From: Psychrobacillus sp042944905
GTDB lineage: Bacteria; Bacillota; Bacilli; Bacillales_A; Planococcaceae
Assembly (NCBI RefSeq): GCF_042944905.1
Contig: NZ_CP168496.1
Coordinates: forward strand, 3,720,001-3,784,000
DNA length: 64,000 bases
Direction: 5' to 3'
Positions 7,401 through 15,073 of the stretch are shown piece after piece. Every line of letters begins with the position of its first letter. The stretch's first letter is position 1. The notes under the pieces were generated by a model, which saw only the letters and a list, made by a program, of their open reading frames with translations, did not search any database and was not told the DNA's origin. Both the position numbers and the translations under genes were made by a program.

Positions 7401-8023
7401 CGTGCTTGCGCTATTTACGCACACGGCTCCTCCAAGTCACCATTCACAAGATTTACCTAATCTCTTTCGATCAGATTTTACTTATTCTGCTATCCTCAAT
7501 AGTTTAGTTTACATTTATTAACTCTACCGCTGTGTGTAGTAAATGTGTCCCTAGTGAGGGTGATCACTTGGTAGCAGCCTTTCCTCCATCGGCATTACCC
7601 AACTTCATTGGTACTACGCTGCTATCCGACTCCCTACAACGGCATTTGGCTTCCTTGCTTATTATCGCTTGTACACCATACTCTTCTATAAGAAGAAAAG
7701 ACCGGTAGGGCCTCCCGAGTTGCCGTATCATATCAATGTCTGACGTGCCAAGGTCTCTGACTCCAGAGAGGTTTTATCCTTCTTGCCTTTAACGATGGAT
7801 AAAATGTAGCTTTCTGCTGTGCTTAAGGCATCAGCCCTCTCGAATTACTAACATTATGGAGCTCAATCCCTTCAACCTATTGGCTTTCGGCCCGCCATCT
7901 AACTGTCTACGCTTAAAGGCTAATGTTACCAGTAGCCCTCCAAGACTCGCTACGAGTGAATGGCTAGTTCTTTCTCGACGGGAATCCCACCCGCTATATG
8001 ATACGACCTAGGCTCGGCCGCAC
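7394..8023 (-). ncRNA. Group II intron RNA, domains I-V
   Basis: This is the ribozyme body left on the 5' side of the RIT insertion. It begins GTGCGGCCGAGCC, contains the usual conserved blocks (for example GGCAACTCGGGAGG-type and AAGTTGGGTAATGCCG-type segments in domains I-III) and ends with domain V at 7429-7397. Domain IV is short and has no open frame. No protein-coding gene is present in this 630-bp stretch. Confidence 0.75.
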
Positions 8024-8040
8024 AAGCACCCGTTAGTTTA
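8024..8040 (-). repeat. Bipartite cassette-boundary site C (part 2)
   Basis: AAGCACCCGTTAGTTTA on the plus strand (TAAACTAACGGGTGCTT on the minus strand). It directly abuts the intron 5' end and lies about 45 bp after the lipoprotein gene stop at 8085. It completes the site whose other part is at 3715-3781. Confidence 0.75.
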
Positions 8041-8084
8041 AGTACAATATTTCACATTTTTCGTTACTTATTAATTTTGTTGGG

Positions 8085-8609
8085 TTAGTCAACTGTAAAC
8101 TCCGCTGTCAAATGATATTTATCATAGTCCCCAGCTTCTCTAAAATCTAGTATATATTTCACTATACGATATTCACCCTTATCTAGATTTCCATAGAGCC
8201 ACTCCCAATCAGTTGTCCATTCCTTAACTTCTTGAGAAGATAAGCCATAGCCAATATCATTAAAACCATAGTTACCACTTAATACATCTGGGACTTGATA
8301 CCATTTTCCCTTGATTTTCTTTTCTATCAAAGAAGGGTCACCATAGATAATTTGCTTGTTGGAGTTATTCTCAAATGTTACAGTCAACCCAGTTGAAGAG
8401 ACCGTTCCTTCCTTTGCAATCATCGTTACTTCATCAAGGTTATTGACAGTTTCATATATTGTAGGTTCCCAGTCGGTTGTCTCATTTGAATCACTATTGC
8501 TAGAACTTCCGTATTCAGTTGTCGGTTCGCTTGTTTGACTTTCTGGTTGTTGGGAACAACCGACTAATGCAAAACTAATTACCGTAAATAATATTAATAT
8601 TTTATTCAA
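8085..8609 (-). CDS. Putative lipoprotein, unknown function
   Basis: A 174-residue protein with a lipoprotein signal peptide: KILILFTVISFALVGC, lipobox LVGC with Cys18, followed by a Ser/Thr/Glu-rich linker to about residue 47. The rest reads like a small beta-sandwich domain (TVSSTGLTVTFENNSNKQIIYGDPSLIEKK ... GEYRIVKYILDF ... YHLTAEFTVD), similar in style to the immunoglobulin-like domain of BsuPI or 'bacterial Ig-like' lipoproteins; this is impression only. The start is TTG at 8609 with GGGGAGA in front. The gene is flanked on both sides by CTAACGGG sites (B upstream, C downstream), so it forms a one-gene cassette. Confidence 0.65.
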   Translation of the reverse strand: MNKILILFTVISFALVGCSQQPESQTSEPTTEYGSSSNSDSNETTDWEPTIYETVNNLDEVTMIAKEGTVSSTGLTVTFENNSNKQIIYGDPSLIEKKIKGKWYQVPDVLSGNYGFNDIGYGLSSQEVKEWTTDWEWLYGNLDKGEYRIVKYILDFREAGDYDKYHLTAEFTVD

Positions 8610-8673
8610 ATTCTCTCCCCCCTTTAAAATTTAGACATTGATTTTTAGAAAAAAGTTTCAAAAACCTTGTTTC

Positions 8674-8746
8674 ATTAAACTGCCGCGTTAGTTCAATAAG
8701 AAAAAAGGCTTTACTCCTTCTTGAAGTAAAGCACCCGTTAGCTTAA
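8674..8746 (-). repeat. Bipartite cassette-boundary site B (intact)
   Basis: On the minus strand it reads TTAAGCTAACGGGTGCTTTA (8746-8727), then an intrinsic terminator (GCTTTACT ... AGTAAAGCCTTTTTT, about 8733-8701), then ATTGAACTAACGCGGCAGTT (8697-8678), continuing TAAT. The two half-sites share TTrArCTAACGsG and are separated by about 30 bp. It sits between the stop of the gene at 8757 and the start of the gene at 8609. Confidence 0.75.
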
Positions 8747-8756
8747 TAAGGATTAT

Positions 8757-9338
8757 TTATTCTTTCCTTAGTTTTTCGAGTTTTGTTATTAACCTTTTAG
8801 CAGTATTTCTAATCCAAGTTATTTCGTGATTAACGAAAGGCATTATAAGGGGTATCAATTCAGGGTCTTTAAATCTTGAAAGGGCTGATAGTGCGTGTCC
8901 TTGGACATCTATATCCTCTAATAGCCCCACCAAAACAGGAATTACCTTTTTTTCTTGAAATTTGCCTAGTCCATCCACAATCATTTGTCTTGCCATACCG
9001 TGTTTCTTATCTGTTGCAATCTCTAAAAGGTCATTTAACGAACTTTTATCGAGAATTAACGATAAAGAATTGCCAATTGCCCATTTATAAGTGTTATTAG
9101 ACGAGTTTTTAAATTCATTGATTAACGGACTGGAGGCAGTATTGAACCCCTTTACTCCCAGACACCTTACCAAGAACTCCTTATGATTAACATCGGTAAT
9201 TTGCGATAAGTGCCTTAGTATAATCGGAATGACATCTTTATTTTTATCATCTATTTTCTTTAATTCTTCAATTGAAGAGATACTATATCCTAAATCCCTT
9301 ATCTCTGAGATAAGTAGTTCTTTGTTTAATTTCTCCAC
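8757..9338 (-). CDS. HEAT-repeat protein
   Basis: About 193 residues of alpha-helical repeats of the HEAT/PBS-lyase type: LVRCLGVKGFNTASSPLI, ARQMIVDGLGKFQEKKVIPV, VQGHALSALSRFKDPELIPL and ITWIRNTAKRLITKLEK show the helix-turn-helix spacing and the proline/isoleucine pattern 'IPVLVGLL' and 'IPLIMPFV'. These proteins usually mediate protein-protein contacts; no partner can be inferred. The frame opens with ATG at 9353, but GGGGGT lies 7 nt before the GTG at 9338, which I prefer. It is a single gene between cassette-boundary sites A and B. Confidence 0.7.
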   Translation of the reverse strand: MEKLNKELLISEIRDLGYSISSIEELKKIDDKNKDVIPIILRHLSQITDVNHKEFLVRCLGVKGFNTASSPLINEFKNSSNNTYKWAIGNSLSLILDKSSLNDLLEIATDKKHGMARQMIVDGLGKFQEKKVIPVLVGLLEDIDVQGHALSALSRFKDPELIPLIMPFVNHEITWIRNTAKRLITKLEKLRKE

Positions 9339-9398
9339 CCTCGTTACCCCCATCTAAACCTTGCCTTATATATAATATTTTACCATTCCTTATTAAAC

Positions 9399-9418
9399 TA
9401 AACTGCCCCGTTAGTTTA
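9399..9418. repeat. Cassette-boundary half-site A
   Basis: TAAACT (9399-9404) and AGTTTA (9413-9418) are inverted arms around the 8-bp spacer GCCCCGTT. It is the second half-site type (minus strand ACTAACGGGGCAGT) and lies 60 bp upstream of the HEAT gene start. No CACCCGTTAG half-site or terminator is found on its other side, so it may mark the end of the array. Confidence 0.6.
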
Positions 9419-9510
9419 AGTGAACAACTTCACAATCTTTTTTGACTACATCTATATTTTACCAAATTATTATTCAATTACCTCGAATTGTCAGTAAATT
9501 TATATGAACG

Positions 9511-9550
9511 TAAAAAAGCACGACCCTATAAAAACTTGGGTCGTGCTTTA
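9511..9550 (-). terminator. Intrinsic terminator downstream of glmS
   Basis: AAAGCACGACCC (9515-9526) pairs with GGGTCGTGCTTT (9538-9549); read on the minus strand the stem is followed by TTTTTTACG. It ends the glmS transcript about 175 bp after the stop codon. Confidence 0.8.
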
Positions 9551-9575
9551 AATTAAAATTTTCTATTGAAAGTGT

Positions 9576-9692
9576 CAGTTCCCGACTTTGTTGTCATTCA
9601 ACACTAATATATCAGTTCACGACTTTTTTGTTCAGTTCACAACTTTTTTGTCCAGTTCACGACTTTTTTGTTCAGTTCACAACTTTTTTGTA
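9576..9692. repeat. 20-bp-period tandem repeat between glmS and its terminator
   Basis: CAGTTCAC(G/A)ACTTTTTTGT recurs at 9613, 9633, 9653 and 9673, exactly 20 bp apart, with a more diverged copy at 9576. It is transcribed as part of the glmS 3' end. Similar 20-21-bp-period arrays with different cores occur at about 27765-28410 and 63718-63838. Confidence 0.8.
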
Positions 9693-9724
9693 ACTCAACA
9701 ACATTAAAATTTTATTAAATTCAC

Positions 9725-11527
9725 TTATTCCACCGTTACCGACTTAGCCAAGTTTCTTGGTTTATCCACGTCACAATCTCTATGCAATGCTGCATAATAA
9801 CTGATCAGTTGAAGCGGAATTACTGCTACTAGTGGAGCGAATAGCTCATGTACTTTTGGAAGTACGAAGCGGTCGCCTTCTTCTTCATGACCTTCCATAG
9901 CAATGATGCATGGGTTTGCGCCACGTGCTACTACTTCTTTTACGTTTCCACGAATGTTTAGGCTCACTGCTTGTTGCGTTGCTAGAGCGAAAATCGGTGT
10001 TCCATCTTCGATTAGAGCGATTGTGCCGTGTTTTAATTCCCCACCTGCAAAACCTTCTGCTTGAATATAGGAAATTTCTTTTAGTTTTAGTGCACCTTCA
10101 AGGCTAACGTAGAAGTCAATGTTGCGTCCGATGAAGAATGCATTTCTAGTTGTTGATAAAAATTCTGTTGCGATTTGTTCCATTTCTTCTTTGGAATCCA
10201 CGATTGCTTGCACAGCATTTGCTGCAATCCCTAGTTCTTTCACTACATCAAAGTCTAGTGTTTTACCTTGAGATTGTGCGTATACTGAAGCTGACACCAT
10301 TAATACTGCAACTTGAGCAACATAAGCTTTTGTAGATGCAACTGCAATTTCAGGACCAGCATGAAGTAGTAATGTATGATCTGCTTCTCGAGAAAGTGTT
10401 GACCCTGGTACGTTTGTCATTGTAATCGTTGGGTAACCTTTTTCTTTAATTTTCACAAGTACTTGTCTGCTATCTGCAGTTTCACCTGATTGTGTTAGGA
10501 ACATAAATAATGGTTTCTCTGATAGAAGCGGCATGTTGTAGCCGAATTCACTAGAAATATGCACTTCTACTGGAATACCCGCAATTTTTTCGAAGTATTC
10601 TTTACCAATCAGTCCACCATGATAGCTTGTTCCCGCTGCGATTATATATAAACGATCTGCATCATGAAATGCATCTAAAATAGCTTGATTAATTGTAAGC
10701 TCACCTTGTTCATTTTGGTAAGCTTGAATTATTTTACGAATTACAGCCGGCTGTTCGTCCATTTCTTTAAGCATATAGTGAGGATATGTTCCTTTTTCAA
10801 TATCACTCATATCAAGTTCCGCTTTGTACGACGCACGTTTTACTTTTGTGCCGTCTAGTTTTTGAATTTCAACAGAATCTTTTTGCACGATTACGATTTC
10901 TTGGTCATGAAGCTCTACATACTGCTCCGTAACTTGTAGCATCGCCATAGCGTCAGAAGCTACAACATTAAATCCATCACCAATTCCTACTAGTAGTGGT
11001 GATTTATTTTTCGCTACATAAATCGTATTTTTATCTTCTTTGTCTAGTAGAGCAAGTGCATACGATCCGTGAATAAGATGCAATGTTTTTCTAAGTGCAT
11101 CTACTGTAGAAAGACCGTCTTGTGAGAATTTCTCAATAAGCTGAACAATTACTTCTGTATCGGTGTCAGATGCCATTTCTACATTAGATAAATATGCTTT
11201 TTTCATTAGGTGATAGTTTTCAATTACACCGTTATGCACTAGTGTGAAACGTTTTGTTGTACTTTGATGCGGATGCGCATTTAGTTGATTTGGAACTCCG
11301 TGAGTTGCCCAACGTGTATGACCAATTCCAAGTTTCGCATCTACCTCTTCATCTACTACATCACGTAAATCAGCAATACGTCCTTTTTCTTTAAAAACGA
11401 CTACGCCTTCTTTATTTAACACAGCAATTCCCGCAGAATCGTATCCACGGTACTCTAATTTTTCTAAACCATTTAACAAAATTTCTTTTACATCTGCTTC
11501 TCCAATATATCCTACAATTCCACACAT
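9725..11527 (-). CDS. glmS: Glutamine-fructose-6-phosphate aminotransferase (isomerizing)
   Basis: A 600-residue enzyme that makes glucosamine-6-phosphate from fructose-6-phosphate and glutamine, the first step toward UDP-GlcNAc. The N-terminal Ntn glutaminase domain begins CGIVGYIG with the nucleophile Cys directly after the initiator Met, and has GIGHTRWATHG. Two SIS domains follow (about 290-420 and 460-590: AAGTSYHGG, LTQSGETADS, GRNIDFYVSLEGALKLKEISYI), and the end DKPRNLAKSVTVE is canonical. The frame is open to 11554, but the ATG at 11527 gives MCGIVGY and has GGAGG in front. A glmS ribozyme lies upstream. The downstream region carries the cassette array. Confidence 0.98.
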   Translation of the reverse strand: MCGIVGYIGEADVKEILLNGLEKLEYRGYDSAGIAVLNKEGVVVFKEKGRIADLRDVVDEEVDAKLGIGHTRWATHGVPNQLNAHPHQSTTKRFTLVHNGVIENYHLMKKAYLSNVEMASDTDTEVIVQLIEKFSQDGLSTVDALRKTLHLIHGSYALALLDKEDKNTIYVAKNKSPLLVGIGDGFNVVASDAMAMLQVTEQYVELHDQEIVIVQKDSVEIQKLDGTKVKRASYKAELDMSDIEKGTYPHYMLKEMDEQPAVIRKIIQAYQNEQGELTINQAILDAFHDADRLYIIAAGTSYHGGLIGKEYFEKIAGIPVEVHISSEFGYNMPLLSEKPLFMFLTQSGETADSRQVLVKIKEKGYPTITMTNVPGSTLSREADHTLLLHAGPEIAVASTKAYVAQVAVLMVSASVYAQSQGKTLDFDVVKELGIAANAVQAIVDSKEEMEQIATEFLSTTRNAFFIGRNIDFYVSLEGALKLKEISYIQAEGFAGGELKHGTIALIEDGTPIFALATQQAVSLNIRGNVKEVVARGANPCIIAMEGHEEEGDRFVLPKVHELFAPLVAVIPLQLISYYAALHRDCDVDKPRNLAKSVTVE

Positions 11528-11619
11528 AATCTTATTTCCTCCATTTACATTCATGTCTAAATAAACTCCCTACACATTAAGTGCAGTAGCTCATTAAGCT
11601 AAGAATGCCTTCTTTTCCC

Positions 11620-11770
11620 CTCTGTCATACAATCACTCGTATGGTTTATGAAAAAGAATAACAACCGGGCAAATACGGTCGGGAGGCATCCGCCGAAAGT
11701 TCGATAACCTCCACCTCGTCTGCTGAAGATAAATTTCCGTCCAATTTCTTCAGCTCTGGCGCTATAATTG
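11620..11770 (-). promoter_or_regulatory. glmS ribozyme/riboswitch
   Basis: On the minus strand the leader contains TATAGCGCCAGAGCTG (11766-11751), with the cleavage site before GCGCC, then GACGAGGTGGAGG and TTTCGGCGGATGCCTCCCG, the conserved core of the self-cleaving glmS ribozyme. It is activated by GlcN6P and lowers glmS mRNA. A 68-codon open frame over the same region is not a gene. The 3' limit is approximate. Confidence 0.92.
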
Positions 11771-11943
11771 TTTTCCTGTTTTTTACGCGTTTCTTGTCCC
11801 TCCATTTCTACGCGGTTGCTGTAATGTTAGCTCATACAAGAGGTATGACAACTCAAATCAGCATCTCTATCATACTTAAATTAAATTCGATAGTCAATTA
11901 AGTACTCCTTCTATAAATGCTATTACAATACAATTTGCTACAC

Positions 11944-11971
11944 AAAAAGAGCCACATATCCGTGGCTCTTC
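11944..11971 (-). terminator. Terminator after the chromate transporter genes
   Basis: AAGAGCCAC and GTGGCTCTT form a 9-bp stem; on the minus strand it is followed by TTTTTGTG. It lies just past the stop at 11974. Confidence 0.75.
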
Positions 11972-11973
11972 GT

Positions 11974-12501
11974 TTAACCGGTAATCGCACCATATATTAA
12001 TGCCAATAAAATAACAAATGCGGGATGAACTTTGAATTTTACTAATAATAGCACGCTTGCAGCTATTAGTATGATTGAACTCCACATCCCCAACCCTATT
12101 ACAGATTCTTGTGCAAACTGGATGGTCATAAAACCTAGTAAAACGGCTATAATCGGTCGTATAAACTTCGTTAAGTTTTTTACTTCCGGAGAATCTTTAT
12201 ACTTTAATAAGATGGCCATCATACCAATCATTAATATTAATGTGGGAGCGATAGTGGCAAACATTGCGATGAAGGAACCTAATATACCACCCTCTGTGTA
12301 ACCAATATAACCTGCCATTTTCGTAGCGATTGGTCCAGGTAGAGAGTTCCCAATAGCGACTACTTCACTGAATTCTTGTGTTGTCATCCATCCATATTTC
12401 CCTACTACTTCATGTTCCACTAATGGTATAGAGGCTGGACCTCCTCCATAGCCTAGTATATTCGGAATAAAAAAGGCTAGAAATATACGCCAATAGATCA
12501 T
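11974..12501 (-). CDS. Chromate transporter, half-size subunit (second gene)
   Basis: A 175-residue CHR-family membrane protein with about five to six hydrophobic segments. The signature GYGGGPASIPLVEHEVV and the SLPGPIATKMAGYIGY block are present. Half-size CHR proteins work as pairs from adjacent genes, and this gene overlaps its partner by 4 bp (12498-12501). B. subtilis has an equivalent ywrA/ywrB pair beside ywrD, the same neighbourhood as here. The substrate is presumably an oxyanion such as chromate; this is family inference. Confidence 0.85.
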   Translation of the reverse strand: MIYWRIFLAFFIPNILGYGGGPASIPLVEHEVVGKYGWMTTQEFSEVVAIGNSLPGPIATKMAGYIGYTEGGILGSFIAMFATIAPTLILMIGMMAILLKYKDSPEVKNLTKFIRPIIAVLLGFMTIQFAQESVIGLGMWSSIILIAASVLLLVKFKVHPAFVILLALIYGAITG

Positions 12502-13094
12502 ATTTTCTTCCTCCTTTTAAGTAAGGGGGCGAACACAAGAACTATGCACGCTAAAATGACAATGGCAGGATGAATATGTAGAACTTCAATTAATACAGTT
12601 GAAAGAACTATTAACAACAATGCCTTCAACCAACCAAGAGATTCTCCTGATTTCTTTATAAAGTCCCACGTTAATTGACCAAGCAATACCGCTACTACTG
12701 GTATTACTGCGATAGACATATTTTGCACTTTCGGAATATCCTTATATTTTTGTATTAATCCCAATAATAAAATCATCATTAATACAGTCGGAATTACGGA
12801 TACAATAATTGCATTTAAACAACCCCATATACCCGCTATTCGGTAGCCGATATACCCTGCCATTTTCGTGTTAATTGGTCCAGGCAACGTATTTGCAAGG
12901 GCAAGCGTGTCTCCAAATTCATCTTCATCCATCCAGCCATATTTTTTTACAACCTCTTGATGAACGAGTGGTATAGACGATGGACCCCCTCCGAATCCAA
13001 GAATCCCTGAACGGAAAAAGGCTATACTTATATCCCTCTGAAGAACACGACCTGGACGCCCGGATTTGTTCTTCATTGCAATACGTTTTACCAA
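12498..13094 (-). CDS. Chromate transporter, half-size subunit (first gene)
   Basis: A 198-residue CHR-family protein with GFGGGPSSIPLVHQEVVKKYGW and the TLPGPINTKMAGYIGY block, paired with the following gene. The start is probably TTG at 13094: GGAG lies 10 nt upstream inside the end of the gamma-glutamyltransferase gene, which it overlaps by 7 bp, whereas the ATG at 13076 has no ribosome-binding site. The three genes thus form a tightly coupled operon. Confidence 0.85.
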   Translation of the reverse strand: MVKRIAMKNKSGRPGRVLQRDISIAFFRSGILGFGGGPSSIPLVHQEVVKKYGWMDEDEFGDTLALANTLPGPINTKMAGYIGYRIAGIWGCLNAIIVSVIPTVLMMILLLGLIQKYKDIPKVQNMSIAVIPVVAVLLGQLTWDFIKKSGESLGWLKALLLIVLSTVLIEVLHIHPAIVILACIVLVFAPLLKRRKKI

Positions 13095-14692
13095 ACTGCT
13101 ATAGCTCCATCCGTTCGAGATTCAGTTCCGCCTTGAAGTACACCCGTCTCCGCATTTCTCCAAATAATTTGTCCACGTCCAAAACTTCCGGTATCTGGTG
13201 CAATATGAATGTCATGACCTTTCCTTACTAAACTTTGTACAAGATAGTTTGGAAATTCGGGTTCGACATGCACAGTTTTCCCGTTTATCCATTGCCATCT
13301 TGGCATATCAAGCGCCGCTTGTGGGTTTATTAAATAATCGACCGTGTTCGTGACTATTTGGAAATGGCCTTGAGGTTGCATATATCCGCCCATTACGCCA
13401 AACGGTCCAACTGCTTGACCATCTTTCGTTAGGAATCCGGGAATAATCGTATTATATGATCTTTTACCCGGTTTGATAAAGTTTGGATGAGACTCATCTA
13501 ATGAAAAATCATGTCCCCGATTTTGCAATGCAATTCCTGTACCTGGTACAACGACACCTGAGCCAAATCCCATATAATTACTTTGGATGTAAGAAACCAT
13601 GTTTCCTTCTTCGTCAGCCGTAGCCAAATAAACAGTGCCACCTTTAGGTAATTCATATGGTTTTGGATAGCTTGGTTCCACTTCAATAGTTGCTGCACGT
13701 TCTTTCGCGTATTCTTCTGATAGTAACTGTTCCACACTTACCGGCATTTCTTCTAGCTCTGTAATGAAAGCTTTTCCGTCTGTAAATGCTAATTTCATTG
13801 CTTCGATTTGTTGGTGAATTGTATTCGCGCTTTGCCATTCCGGTTTTGCAAGCTCCTTAAACACATTTAGTGCCATGAGTGCTATCATTCCTTGCCCATT
13901 TGGTGGTATTTCCCACACGTCATAGCCACGATAATTCGTCGAAACTGGCTCAACCCATTCAGGTTTATAGGTCTCTAAATCTTCTTTTGATAAATAACCG
14001 TTATGCTGTTTCATAAAAGTATCTATTTTATTTGCAATTTCCCCTTCATAGAAATCACGAGCATTCGTTTCACCAATTGCACGTAATGTTTTCGCATGAT
14101 CAGGTGAAGACCATATTTCTCCGATTTCTGGAGCCTTTCCATTAGGTGCAAATGTCTCGAACCAAGATGTAAATTCTTCCGAGGTACAGTTCTCTTTAAA
14201 CTTTCTATACGCCATTTTCCAGTACTTACCGAGAATCGGTGTTAAAGGATAACCTTCTTCTGCGTATCGAATCGCCGGGACTAACACTTCTTGAAGTGTT
14301 AGTTTTCCGTATTTTTCGGACAACTCCGCCCATGCCGCTGGAACACCAGGTACTGTTATTGGAATGACACCATATCCCGGCATTTTGTCGTGTCCTTTTT
14401 CTTTAATTTGCTTTGCAGAAATCGATAGAGGTGCTGGACCTGATGCATTTAACCCATGAAGCTTGTCCTTAGTCCAAACCAGTGCAAATGCATCCCCCCC
14501 AATTCCGTTTGAAGTTGGTTCTACTACCGTAAGTGCCGCTGCAGTTGCAATTGCTGCATCAATGGCATTGCCACCTTTTTGGAGGATTTCTATTCCTGCT
14601 TGTGCTGCCAATGGTTGCGACGTTGCAACCATACCTTTTTTAGCGAAAGCGGTATGCCTTTTCGCTGCAAATGGGTGATGTAAGTAATCCAT
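13088..14692 (-). CDS. ywrD: Gamma-glutamyltransferase family protein (YwrD-like)
   Basis: A 534-residue Ntn-hydrolase of the gamma-glutamyltranspeptidase family. The N-terminal part has GMVATSQPLAAQAGIEILQKGGNAIDAAIATAAALTVVEP-type sequence. The autoprocessing Thr that becomes the new N-terminus of the small subunit lies in GGTVYLATADEEGNMVSYIQ, at about residue 340, followed by GSGVVVPGTGIALQNR and the PFGVMGGYMQPQGH loop. No signal peptide is evident, so it is probably cytoplasmic, as YwrD is thought to be. It cleaves gamma-glutamyl compounds. It is the first gene of an operon with the two chromate transporter halves, matching the B. subtilis ywrD-ywrB-ywrA association. Confidence 0.9.
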   Translation of the reverse strand: MDYLHHPFAAKRHTAFAKKGMVATSQPLAAQAGIEILQKGGNAIDAAIATAAALTVVEPTSNGIGGDAFALVWTKDKLHGLNASGPAPLSISAKQIKEKGHDKMPGYGVIPITVPGVPAAWAELSEKYGKLTLQEVLVPAIRYAEEGYPLTPILGKYWKMAYRKFKENCTSEEFTSWFETFAPNGKAPEIGEIWSSPDHAKTLRAIGETNARDFYEGEIANKIDTFMKQHNGYLSKEDLETYKPEWVEPVSTNYRGYDVWEIPPNGQGMIALMALNVFKELAKPEWQSANTIHQQIEAMKLAFTDGKAFITELEEMPVSVEQLLSEEYAKERAATIEVEPSYPKPYELPKGGTVYLATADEEGNMVSYIQSNYMGFGSGVVVPGTGIALQNRGHDFSLDESHPNFIKPGKRSYNTIIPGFLTKDGQAVGPFGVMGGYMQPQGHFQIVTNTVDYLINPQAALDMPRWQWINGKTVHVEPEFPNYLVQSLVRKGHDIHIAPDTGSFGRGQIIWRNAETGVLQGGTESRTDGAIAVW

Positions 14693-15073
14693 GATGTTCC
14701 TCCTCTAATCTATGTATTTAATATTATTCGTTGTAAATATATGTTAATAATTATTATATAATATCGATTAGTAGAAATCTACATGAATATTCAATTAAAT
14801 CCAAACAATAATAACCCTCTTTTTAAAATGCCTAAGATTGAAGACAAATGATTTTCGTGGTGTAAAACTTCTATAACCTTTTAATTATTTTCTCCTATAT
14901 TAATAGACAGTGGAAAAAGATGAGAGAGCCCGCTCAGCTAGAAAGCGTCCACCTGTGAAGGGTTCAAACGTATAGGCTCACAGAGTTAAAACAAAAATGA
15001 CTGTAGGCAAACTCGATTTTTACCAAGTTTGTCTACAGTCTGAGAAATTCTTTTAATTTCATTACTTTTCTAT
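14693..15073. other. Gene-free stretch upstream of ywrD
   Basis: It holds a long AT-rich promoter region next to the ywrD start and the PfpI-family gene terminator at 14996-15041. No coding frame or RNA gene is seen between about 14800 and 14990. Confidence 0.5.
14996..15041 (-). terminator. Terminator of the PfpI-family gene
   Basis: GACTGTAG-CAAACT and AGTTTG-CTACAGTC form a long stem with one mismatch; on the minus strand it is followed by ATTTTTGTTTT. It begins about 30 bp beyond the stop codon at 15074. Confidence 0.75.

Larger units (their letters stand above)
3782..8023 (-). mobile_element. ORF-less group II intron, interrupted by a RIT element
   Basis: On the minus strand the intron starts at 8023 with GTGCGGCCGAGCC (GUGCG consensus) and ends at 3782 with CTACTCGAC. 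Domain V is at 7429-7397 (GAGCCGTGTGCG ... CGCAAGCACGGTTC). Domain VI is represented at 3835-3782 by GAGGGGAGAGG ... CTTCTACTCGAC. Without the insertion the intron is about 0.7 kb, and no reverse-transcriptase frame is present in domain IV, so it would need a helper protein from elsewhere. The RIT element separates domains V and VI by about 3.5 kb and probably abolishes splicing. The flanking sequence rejoins into the cassette-boundary site. Confidence 0.8.

Noticed and set aside
9576..9692. Iterons of a plasmid-type origin
   Set aside because: There is no replication gene near, the array lies between glmS and its own terminator, and it is transcribed with glmS.
11599..11805. A 68-codon open frame upstream of glmS
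   Set aside because: It coincides with the conserved core of the glmS ribozyme and has no protein-like features.
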